Positions 1-5,416 of a stretch of DNA of 7,136 nucleotides are shown in pieces. This stretch comes from Pseudomonadales bacterium. GTDB lineage: Bacteria; Pseudomonadota; Gammaproteobacteria; Pseudomonadales; Azotimanducaceae. Numbering within the stretch: position 1 is the first letter of the stretch; each line of letters begins with the position of its first letter. Under the pieces are notes generated by a model. The model worked only from the letters and a program-made list of their open reading frames with translations, did no database searches and was not told the origin of the DNA. The stretch covers positions 10,521 to 17,656 of the forward strand of contig JAKUTI010000026.1 of assembly GCA_022448765.1 (NCBI GenBank). The letters run 5' to 3'. Made by a program: the position numbers and the translations under genes.

Positions 1-90
1 CATGCCGACCCGGGTTCGTCGGCGGCTATTCCGTCGAATATCCACGGTAACCGGGAGCCCTCGAATATCTACCTGAAACCGTTCGTTCAT
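1..90 (-). CDS. Possible N-terminal fragment of an unidentified protein, perhaps YgjP/DUF45-like (partial)
   Basis: Reading leftwards from an ATG at 90, the frame stays open for 30 codons and runs off the window. The peptide begins MNERFQVDIRGLPVTVDIRR and continues with an arginine-rich stretch (RRNSRRRTR). A short beta-strand-like opening followed by R-x-S-R-R-R resembles the start of YgjP-type (DUF45, M48-like) metallopeptidases, but the zinc-binding HExxH would lie outside the window, so this is a guess. The tetrapeptide VDIR occurs twice because of a 12-base near-repeat (34-45 and 61-72). No clear Shine-Dalgarno precedes the ATG. An 8-codon ORF starting at 116 ends in TGATG overlapping it, which could couple translation. 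On the opposite strand, frame 1 is also open from the edge to a TGA at 130-132 (43 codons), so a plus-strand C-terminal tail is the competing reading. Confidence 0.3.
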   Translation of the reverse strand, partial: MNERFQVDIRGLPVTVDIRRNSRRRTRVGM

Positions 91-237
91 CAGTATCGCC
101 GTGATGTCGGAGTCATGGTATCCGGTTACTGAACGGTTCTCGAATCGACGAACTGGTCTAGTTGAATAAGTCTAGCCACGGCCCCTTTTTTAGGCCCACT
201 TAGACGCGCATAATGATCACTTGTCGGGCGGAAATAG

Positions 238-286
238 AAGGAGGTGATTTGTGATATCTAAGGTAGGGGGGTCAGGGGTTTACTAA
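238..286 (+). promoter_or_regulatory. Orphan strong Shine-Dalgarno with an 11-codon mini-ORF
   Basis: AAGGAGGTGAT at 238-248 is complementary over 11 bases to the classic bacterial 16S rRNA 3' end. GTG at 251 lies six bases after the GGAGG core, and it opens an ORF (MISKVGGSGVY) that stops at TAA 284-286. The mini-ORF runs through the left arm of the hairpin at 268-294 and its stop lies in the hairpin loop. An SD, a tiny ORF and a stem-loop together look like a translational leader or attenuator. However, no plus-strand gene follows until 1151, and a minus-strand gene lies between. It may instead be the remnant of a lost gene or chance. Whether the peptide is made cannot be judged from sequence. 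Confidence 0.3.
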
Positions 287-294
287 CTGACCCC
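268..294. repeat. Perfect 8-bp inverted repeat (hairpin 1)
   Basis: GGGGTCAG (268-275) and CTGACCCC (287-294) pair perfectly around an 11-base loop. No T-run follows on either strand, so it is not a canonical Rho-independent terminator. From memory, dispersed palindromes ending in CTGACCCC occur in many Proteobacteria and some are REP-like elements linked to Y1 (RAYT) transposases, so a REP-type repeat is possible. It could also help end or stabilise the transcript of the minus-strand Nudix gene as the second of two tandem stems. Confidence 0.6.
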
Positions 295-303
295 ACTCCA
301 ATC

Positions 304-329
304 GGGCAGGGACTTAAACGTCCCTGCCC
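304..329 (-). terminator. Perfect 10-bp hairpin just after the Nudix gene (hairpin 2)
   Basis: GGGCAGGGAC (304-313) and GTCCCTGCCC (320-329) form a perfect GC-rich 10-bp stem with a 6-base loop. It begins three bases after the TAA (335-333) of the minus-strand Nudix gene. The position and stability suggest a transcript-end structure or a block to 3' exonuclease. The downstream base run on the minus strand is GATTGGAGT, not T-rich, so intrinsic termination would be weak. A second stem follows nine bases later. The stem is symmetric and could act in either direction. Confidence 0.5.
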
Positions 330-332
330 TAC

Positions 333-1121
333 TTAACCAGTGACCATCCTCGGTCGATTGATGATAAACCTTCGCTCGGCCTCGAGCGCTTCAACAAGGT
401 CCTTTGCACTTCGATACGACGAAAGTGCCGCGAGTTGTTTTCGGGTAACTGACATGAGGCCAAACGCACCTTTGTCGGACTGCTTTATCGCATCAGCGGG
501 GGTGATCCAGCGACTATCGACCGTCTCGCCATCATCGTGTCGACCCAATTGCCTCGCGGGGGCTTCGGCGACAAAGAAGCGTGTGTCGAAACGTCTGGGA
601 CTTCCCTGCGGCGTCACCCAGCGTTCCCAGTAGTGCACCCGATCAATCGCCAACCTTAGTTGCTCTTTTTCGCAAAGGTCCGCAAGCGTGATAGCGCGAT
701 CGTGAACTTGTTGTCGATAGCCGGCGAGTCGCCGCTTGAGCTCCTCTCCGAGATCGTCTAGCCACATTCCCTCGCCATCGTACGCAAGCAACAAGCCGGC
801 TTCCTCAAAACACTCTCTAATTCCAGCGATCCAATAGCCACGCCATTCGTTACCAAGCGCTCGCCGCTGCGATCGTTGACCCACTGAAGGTCCCGTGGAC
901 AGAGCGTCATAGCGTTGCAGATGGTCATCGCCGTCAACCCGTCCGCCCGGAAACACATACATGCCTCCGCCAAAGACCGCGCGAGTCGTACGTCGGACCA
1001 TGAATATCTCGAAGTCATCCAGCGCGCTCCGCACCAACACGATCGTAGCTGCTGCTCGAATGGGTTGTACGTACTGCAATCTTTTGCTGACCCCATTTAG
1101 ATCGGGGCTCGTGTATAACAT
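333..1121 (-). CDS. Nudix hydrolase, NUDT19-like (probable CoA or acyl-CoA diphosphatase)
   Basis: This 262-residue protein has one Nudix fold. The opening strand is PIRAAATIVLV (20-30), followed by VRRTTRAVFGGGMYVFPGGRVD (42-63), the standard entry into the Nudix box. The catalytic helix is RECFEEAGLLL (102-112), with E103, E106 and E107 as expected metal ligands. About 40 residues separate the GG at 59-60 from RE at 102-103, far longer than in a canonical box. That insertion is characteristic of the NUDT19/RP2p group, which cleaves CoA species to 4'-phosphopantetheine and 3',5'-ADP. The region WVTPQGSPRRFDTRFFVA (168-185) is also typical of this group. The ATG at 1121 has no visible Shine-Dalgarno and lies only 29 bases from the divergent gene. 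A TTG at 1076, just before the conserved core, is a possible alternative. The exact substrate is inferred from family only. Confidence 0.88.
   Translation of the reverse strand: MLYTSPDLNGVSKRLQYVQPIRAAATIVLVRSALDDFEIFMVRRTTRAVFGGGMYVFPGGRVDGDDHLQRYDALSTGPSVGQRSQRRALGNEWRGYWIAGIRECFEEAGLLLAYDGEGMWLDDLGEELKRRLAGYRQQVHDRAITLADLCEKEQLRLAIDRVHYWERWVTPQGSPRRFDTRFFVAEAPARQLGRHDDGETVDSRWITPADAIKQSDKGAFGLMSVTRKQLAALSSYRSAKDLVEALEAERRFIINRPRMVTG
1114..1119 (+). promoter_or_regulatory. Possible -10 element for the LLM gene
   Basis: TATAAC at 1114-1119 would place transcription start near 1126, about 25 bases before the ATG at 1151. There is no good -35 at standard spacing: TTGCTG at 1084-1089 is 24 bases away. 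The element overlaps the first codons of the divergent Nudix ORF as annotated, so it fits best if that ORF starts further in. Confidence 0.22.
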
Positions 1122-1150
1122 ACCGCTGGACGTCCGACCGGAGAATCGGG

Positions 1151-2059
1151 ATGAAATTAGCTGTCGAGTTCCCCAGTGTCAGTTACCGGGAAGGGGGTGA
1201 AGGAGTCGTTAAGTTGGCGAAAGCCATCGAGGATATAGGCTATGACCAGCTCGACATGTTCGATCACGTCGTCATGGGATATCCGACGGCTACCCGCGCG
1301 GCACCTATGTATCCACCACAAATGCCCATTCTTGAAGCGCTCATGACGCTGGCGTTTGTCGCCTCACACACCAAGGAAATCGGGCTCGGCACTGAGGTCC
1401 TAGTGCTTCCCCAACGCCAACCGGTACTTGTCGCTAAACAAATCAGCACACTGGATACGCTAACGGGTGGCCGGATCCGTCTAGGGGTGGGCGTTGGTTG
1501 GCAAGAATCCGAATACGATGCACTCGAAGAATCGTTCACGGATCGCGGTCGCCGAATGGACCAAGCCATCGCAGTACTACGCTCGTATTGGAGTGACGAC
1601 CAAGTCGACTATCAATTCGAGGACTACTCATCCACAGCAATGGCCATGGAACCTAAACCTCCACAAGGAAAGAATCTGCCAATCTGGATCGGCGGCAATG
1701 CAGATGCTGCACTAAAGCGTGTGGGCGAAATTGGCGACGGTTGGCTTGCCACCGCCATCGAAGATCCAGCGATTGCTCAACGCTGCAAAGACAAAATATC
1801 CAGCTATGCCGAAGTCGCCGGGCGAGATCCTGGAGAAATCGGCTACCAGATGATGCTCGACGTACCGCCAAGAGACGACGAAGGAAAAAAGTTCTACCAG
1901 AATCTTGACCGTGTCGTCGCGAGAGTCGAGGCTGTTGAACGTATGGGATTTGAATGGGGGGCGCTAAATGCCACCGCGATTTTCCAGGCCGGCGCCCGAA
2001 GTATCGACCAGATCATCGATACGCTCGGGAAAGTTCACGACGCCGTCCGCGGTCGATAG
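1151..2059 (+). CDS. LLM-class flavin/F420-dependent oxidoreductase, short type
   Basis: A 302-residue single-domain luciferase-like TIM barrel. Strand 1 is MKLAVEFPSV. The helix-strand unit AIEDIGYDQLDMFDHVV (26-42) positions the flavin side. GLGTEVLVLPQRQPVLVAKQISTLDTLTGGRIRLGVGVGWQ, from about residue 77, is the highly conserved core. LPIWIGGN, near residue 177, and GDGWLA close the barrel. The length and this core match the F420-dependent LLM families (TIGR03619-like). Members reduce or oxygenate small organic substrates with F420H2 or FMNH2; the sequence alone does not settle which. GGAG at 1140-1143 lies seven bases before the ATG and supports the start. The gene is divergent from the Nudix gene and is followed after 80 bases by a flavoenzyme on the same strand, so the two may be co-transcribed. 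No linked F420 biosynthesis gene or flavin reductase is visible. Confidence 0.9.
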   Translation: MKLAVEFPSVSYREGGEGVVKLAKAIEDIGYDQLDMFDHVVMGYPTATRAAPMYPPQMPILEALMTLAFVASHTKEIGLGTEVLVLPQRQPVLVAKQISTLDTLTGGRIRLGVGVGWQESEYDALEESFTDRGRRMDQAIAVLRSYWSDDQVDYQFEDYSSTAMAMEPKPPQGKNLPIWIGGNADAALKRVGEIGDGWLATAIEDPAIAQRCKDKISSYAEVAGRDPGEIGYQMMLDVPPRDDEGKKFYQNLDRVVARVEAVERMGFEWGALNATAIFQAGARSIDQIIDTLGKVHDAVRGR

Positions 2060-2139
2060 CATTCGTCAACGTGCCTCCACGACCATAAGCATTTCGACTC
2101 GCGAGGCAACCGGACCTTTCGACAGGTAGACTTGGATTA

Positions 2140-3282
2140 ATGACGCAGATCAATTATCTGGAGCGTGCAGAGTCCGTAACACCTCTCGTTCGCGAGTACG
2201 CGGATCTGGCAGAACAGGAACGGCACCTCCCTCGACCCATTGCTGAGGCGTTCGCGGGTCTTGGACTTTACCGTATCGCAGCACCACTTGATTGCCATGG
2301 GGCTGACACGGATCCGTTGACCCAAATGCGTGTTATCGAGACCGTATCGGAGGCGGACGGTAGCGCCGGGTGGAACCTTATGATCGGAATCGAGACATTC
2401 GGATTGGTCGCGCCCGCGTTGGTCTCCTGTCCCGAATTGATCTCGGATCCCCTAACGATTATGGCGAGCTCGACCGCGGCAGCAGGTCGAGCCGAACGAT
2501 GCGATGATGGATGGAATGTGTCCGGACAATGGCAGTTCGTCAGCGGTATCCACAATGCCCAAGTATTTGGAGCAACCGTCCGGCTTTATGAAAACGGCGC
2601 TACCGTAGACGACGGATTTCACTATGCCATCGTCGAGGAGGGCGATTACGAAATCGTCGACACCTGGAATGTTTCCGGACTGAGAGGCTCGGGATCACAC
2701 GACGTCCGAATCAACGACGTGATTGTCGACAACAATCGCATCGTCGAACCCATGGGCGGCCACCGCGAACGGTCGGCCCAGCTTCGATTACCGCTAGGGA
2801 ATCGTCTAGCTTTCAATAAAGTGGCCGTCGGACTGGGTATCGCACGCGCCGCAATCGACGCATTCGTTGAACTCGCTACGTCAAAGACCCCTCGTTTTAA
2901 CAGCCGCTCCCTGCGTGATCGACCCGCTGCGCAACTCGCCGTAGCCAAGGCTGAAGCAAGATTGCGCGGCGTTCGGGCCGCCGTATTTGAACAGGTCGAT
3001 AAAAACTGGTCGTTGGTCGTTGCAGGTGATCCCCTCCCCGAACGCGATCGCGCGCTAGTCCATGTCCTTTGTTCCGACGCAGCCATCGCGATCGCGGAAG
3101 TCGTCGACATCGTTGCGACCGCCTCCGGAACAACGGCAAATCAGATCGGGCATCCATTGGAACGACTCGCAAGAGATGCGCGTGTAATCCGACAACACGC
3201 CACGGTCGCACCTCAAAACATGGAGGATGCTGGTCGAGTTCTGCTGGGATTGGAGCCTACTGGCATCATGCTTAGGGTCTGA
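2140..3282 (+). CDS. Acyl-CoA dehydrogenase-fold flavoenzyme, HsaA/DszC-like monooxygenase type
   Basis: At 380 residues it has the full three-part fold: an N-terminal helical domain (about 1-110), a middle beta domain beginning near WNVSGQWQFVSGIHNAQVFG (125-144), and a C-terminal four-helix bundle. LRGSGSHDVRINDVIV (181-196) is the conserved strand after the flavin-contact region. The C-terminal stretch GHPLERLARDARVIRQHATVAPQNMEDAG (337-365) has R-D and a later H (residue 353), as in the HsaA/DszC/HpaB-type FMNH2-dependent monooxygenases. I do not see the catalytic glutamate context of classical acyl-CoA dehydrogenases. I therefore favour an oxygenase that uses reduced flavin supplied by a separate reductase, acting on an aromatic or heteroatom substrate. 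True acyl-CoA oxidation is the alternative. The start codon has only weak upstream purines. The gene is convergent with the PhyH gene, with a 31-base gap. Confidence 0.85.
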   Translation: MTQINYLERAESVTPLVREYADLAEQERHLPRPIAEAFAGLGLYRIAAPLDCHGADTDPLTQMRVIETVSEADGSAGWNLMIGIETFGLVAPALVSCPELISDPLTIMASSTAAAGRAERCDDGWNVSGQWQFVSGIHNAQVFGATVRLYENGATVDDGFHYAIVEEGDYEIVDTWNVSGLRGSGSHDVRINDVIVDNNRIVEPMGGHRERSAQLRLPLGNRLAFNKVAVGLGIARAAIDAFVELATSKTPRFNSRSLRDRPAAQLAVAKAEARLRGVRAAVFEQVDKNWSLVVAGDPLPERDRALVHVLCSDAAIAIAEVVDIVATASGTTANQIGHPLERLARDARVIRQHATVAPQNMEDAGRVLLGLEPTGIMLRV

Positions 3283-3293
3283 CCGATCTGACG

Positions 3294-3305
3294 GCCGAAT
3301 CCGGC
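3294..3305. terminator. Small hairpin between convergent genes (weak)
   Basis: GCCG (3294-3297), a four-base loop and CGGC (3302-3305) form a short GC stem in the 31-base gap between two convergent stop codons. There is no T-run on either strand and the stem is only four pairs, so a terminator role is tentative. Confidence 0.2.
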
Positions 3306-3313
3306 ATCTTGGA

Positions 3314-4195
3314 TCAAATCACAACCGCGTCGTCTCCTAACCTATCTTTTAACCACGTCCTCAACGGGACGTCTTCGTCTGTCGGCGACGTGTAGCCAAA
3401 GCCACCGTTTGGACTTGCGCCCAACAACTGCCGCCGAACCGGGTCCGAGTGCTCCATGTAATGCTCAACGGTCATATCGTCCCTCGGTTTCAACCAACGA
3501 TAGCTGTACCCGTAAAAGAGCACCTTCCGCGTCATGCTCGAGAAATTACGACCTGCCGAATGCCATAACCGCCGATCGAAAAATACCGCGTCTCCCGGTC
3601 CGGCCAGTACCGGCATCGCGTCGGGATGATCTGTTGCATCGTCGTCAGGCATGGACAGTTCATCCGTATGGTGGCTTCCAGGCACCACGTGAAAATTCCC
3701 TCGATCGGGTTGACTCGTGTCGGTAAGGAAAAAACCAACTTTAAGTGAAATTCTTGGTCGCGGAGACGACTCAATGTCTAGATTCAAGCGGCCGCTATCC
3801 TGATGCCAACCAAGTCTCACAGCACGCGGTTCGTACCCATGGGGTAATGGAGGCGTCACAATCATATGCGAGTGGTACAGCTGAATATGCCAACCGAGAA
3901 TATCCACGACTTTCATGAACGTTCGTGGCAAATCGATGAGCGCGAGGAAGTCCTCGTCTTGTCCAATGAAATCTAGAACATTCAACGGATGATGCGGTTT
4001 CAATCCGCGATCACGCTCATAGACCGGTCGCCAACGCCTCGTCAAGCGATCTGCAGCGCGAGTCAATTTGTTGACCGTTGTCGCATCGAGCACATCGGTC
4101 ACTATGAGGAACCCTTGGTCGTCGAACTGACGCCGCTCCTCGGCCGTCAATCGGAACTCCAGACACGTGTCATCCATCTCGAAGCGCCCCAACAA
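3314..4195 (-). CDS. Phytanoyl-CoA dioxygenase (PhyH) family Fe(II)/2-oxoglutarate oxygenase
   Basis: A 293-residue double-stranded beta-helix oxygenase. FDDQGFLIVTDVL (24-36) is the typical PhyH N-terminal element. The iron triad is visible: H131-x-D133 in LGWHQDSGRL and the distal H212 in FDRRLWHSAGRN. R216 or R224 (in MTRKVLFYGY) is the likely 2-oxoglutarate carboxylate binder. GNFHVVPGSHH (167-176) is the conserved strand between them. The family hydroxylates lipids, acyl-CoAs and diverse natural products, so the substrate is unknown here. The longest ORF starts with TTG at 4195. An in-frame ATG at 4177 (287 residues, beginning MDDTCLEFRL) is a better initiator and still includes the whole domain. 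Neither has a strong Shine-Dalgarno. The gene is divergent from the second LLM gene across about 70-90 bases. Confidence 0.92.
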   Translation of the reverse strand: MLGRFEMDDTCLEFRLTAEERRQFDDQGFLIVTDVLDATTVNKLTRAADRLTRRWRPVYERDRGLKPHHPLNVLDFIGQDEDFLALIDLPRTFMKVVDILGWHIQLYHSHMIVTPPLPHGYEPRAVRLGWHQDSGRLNLDIESSPRPRISLKVGFFLTDTSQPDRGNFHVVPGSHHTDELSMPDDDATDHPDAMPVLAGPGDAVFFDRRLWHSAGRNFSSMTRKVLFYGYSYRWLKPRDDMTVEHYMEHSDPVRRQLLGASPNGGFGYTSPTDEDVPLRTWLKDRLGDDAVVI

Positions 4196-4267
4196 GACCC
4201 GATATAGTGATCGAAAGCCAAGGAAAATCTCAAGGCCGATGTTACTCTTCAGGTCGGAGGACGCCGA
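4196..4267. promoter_or_regulatory. Divergent intergenic region, expected promoters for PhyH and LLM genes
   Basis: These 72 bases separate two divergent starts, so both promoters should lie here or just inside the PhyH 5' end. For the minus strand, TTGAGA (complement of 4228-4233) is a fair -35, and TATATC or CACTAT near 4203-4209 a poor -10 at non-ideal spacing. For the plus strand I see only TATAGT at 4203-4208, without a matching -35. GGAGG at 4256-4260, seven bases before the ATG at 4268, is a good ribosome site. No clear operator dyad is visible. Confidence 0.35.
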
Positions 4268-5410
4268 ATGAAATTCGGGCTATTCGTCTACTGTACCGTC
4301 GGAAGACGAGCGGAACTAGAGCAAGGCATGGCCGGGCGCCGGCCCGAACTGTACCACCGCATGATTATGGAACTCGGTGATTACGCGGCATTTGCGGAAG
4401 ACCGAGGATATTTCGCTTTCGGACATCCAGAACATCACCTCCAAATCGAAGGGTTTGAAACCTCCAATGACCCTGCCCTAATGGCCATGTGGCTTGGACA
4501 ACACACCTCGACAATGCGAGTGGTGACCTGCGGTTTTGTGTCCACCACAAACAATCCCTTGGCCACCGCTGAAAAGATTGCAACGATGGACCACATGCTT
4601 GATGGTCGGTTCGGCGTGGGTCTCGTCCGCGGCTACCAAGCCAGGTGGGTCGAGAACTTCAAGGTAAGGCCCGATCTCACCGCAGTTGGCCCATGGACAA
4701 AAGACACTGAAGACGATAATCGAAACCGTGAATACTTCACTGAATTTGTAGATATTGTTGTTAAGGCATTAAAAAGCAATACTTTTTCTTATAGAGGAAA
4801 GTACTGGAACTTTCCACCTGAAGACTTTGTTAACCCTCACGATCACCCGGTATACCGAAAGTTCGGTGAGGGAGTTGACGACTCAATGCGTGTCCACGAA
4901 GTTGGGATTGCGCCACGGCCGCTTCAAGACGAAATACCGCTTTACGGTGGTTTCTCGCAAAGCCTTCGAACAGCCAAGTTCTGGGCCAAATACAAAGGTC
5001 GGCCAATCGTACTCTCAGGGGATACTGAATTTCTTGAAGTGCTTTGGGACGCATGGCGAGAAGAAGCGAAATCCCACGGGCATGTTGTTGCCCCTGGGGA
5101 AGAAGCCTGCTGGGGAGGAATCATGATCTGTGCCGAAACGGATGCCAAGGCGTGGTCGCTATTCGAAGACATGCAGTGGTTCTGGGACAACTGGGCGACG
5201 GCGTTTGGGCAAGGCATGCCAGAATTATTGGTGGGTTCGCCAGACACCCTAAACAAGCAAATTGAAAAGGTCAGCGCCGCAGTACCTATCGACGAGGCCT
5301 TCCTATTGATTCCTGCCGGTCTGCATACGCCCGATCAAATCCACGATTCGTTAGACCTTTTTTCCCGCAAGGTTATGCCCAATTTCAGCGACACGATAAC
5401 CCTGGACTAA
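4268..5410 (+). CDS. LLM-class flavin-dependent monooxygenase, long luciferase-like type
   Basis: A 380-residue luciferase-like TIM barrel. It begins MKFGLFVYCT and shows FAFGHPEHHLQ (49-59), where PEHH is the luciferase-type EHH motif. TTNNPLATAEKIATMDHMLDGRFGVGLVRGY (93-123) is the conserved core. FSYRGKYWNFPP (173-184) and VGIAPRPLQDEIPLYGG (212-228) are further family landmarks. Known relatives are FMNH2-dependent monooxygenases, such as alkanal, alkanesulfonate and xenobiotic oxygenases, that rely on a flavin reductase not seen here. GGAGG seven bases upstream of the ATG fixes the start. The gene is longer than, and clearly distinct from, the 302-residue LLM gene at 1151-2059, so they are not a recent duplication. 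Codons for residues about 158-178 are strikingly AT-rich (TTA, AGA, AAA and others) compared with the rest. The stop lies six bases from the convergent isomerase-like gene. Confidence 0.92.
   Translation: MKFGLFVYCTVGRRAELEQGMAGRRPELYHRMIMELGDYAAFAEDRGYFAFGHPEHHLQIEGFETSNDPALMAMWLGQHTSTMRVVTCGFVSTTNNPLATAEKIATMDHMLDGRFGVGLVRGYQARWVENFKVRPDLTAVGPWTKDTEDDNRNREYFTEFVDIVVKALKSNTFSYRGKYWNFPPEDFVNPHDHPVYRKFGEGVDDSMRVHEVGIAPRPLQDEIPLYGGFSQSLRTAKFWAKYKGRPIVLSGDTEFLEVLWDAWREEAKSHGHVVAPGEEACWGGIMICAETDAKAWSLFEDMQWFWDNWATAFGQGMPELLVGSPDTLNKQIEKVSAAVPIDEAFLLIPAGLHTPDQIHDSLDLFSRKVMPNFSDTITLD
4738..4800 (+). other. AT-rich patch inside the long LLM gene
   Basis: In bases 4741-4800 only 15 of 60 positions are G or C, far below the surrounding sequence. 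The reading frame is intact and encodes a conserved family stretch (EFVDIVVKALKSNTFSYRGK), but with codons such as TTA, AGA, AAA, TTT and TAT that are otherwise uncommon here. This compositional island may mark a recombined segment; local selection on RNA structure is the alternative. Confidence 0.7.
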
Positions 5411-5416
5411 TGCGGA

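Larger units (their letters stand above)
91..332. other. Mostly non-coding intergenic region
   Basis: I see no convincing long gene here. Visible elements are an imperfect dyad at 136-153 (GTTC-TCGA-A-TCGA-c-GAAC), two direct copies of GTCTAG at 156-161 and 170-175, a short GGCC...GGCC element around a T6 run near 180-196, a perfect Shine-Dalgarno sequence at 238-248, and two tandem hairpins at 268-294 and 304-329. The dyad and the direct repeats lie 46-86 bases upstream of the possible minus-strand start at 90, where an operator or promoter could sit, but I could not define a good -35/-10 pair. Confidence 0.6.

Noticed and set aside
1..132. Plus-strand frame 1 as the C-terminal tail of an upstream gene (stop at 130-132)
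   Set aside because: Not excluded, but I recognise no domain in the 43 residues and the opposite strand offers a more protein-like N-terminus; kept only as an alternative.
136..153. tRNA T-arm (resembles GGTTCGAATCC)
   Set aside because: Extra bases break the T-loop consensus and no acceptor, D-arm or anticodon arm can be folded around it.
238..250. Possible 3' end of a 16S rRNA gene on the minus strand (complement contains ATCACCTCCTT)
   Set aside because: Only 11 bases match; the preceding sequence does not resemble the conserved 16S 3' helix, and no other rRNA sequence is present. A Shine-Dalgarno on the plus strand explains it better.
2646..3110. 154-codon minus-strand ORF
   Set aside because: Lies entirely antisense to the well-supported acyl-CoA-dehydrogenase-fold gene; composition (Ser, Arg, Ala, Thr rich) is that of a shadow frame.
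3409..3726. 105-codon plus-strand ORF
   Set aside because: Antisense shadow of the PhyH gene; no recognisable domain.
1151..5410. The two LLM genes as a tandem duplication
   Set aside because: They differ in length (302 vs 380 residues) and share only generic family motifs, so they belong to different subfamilies.
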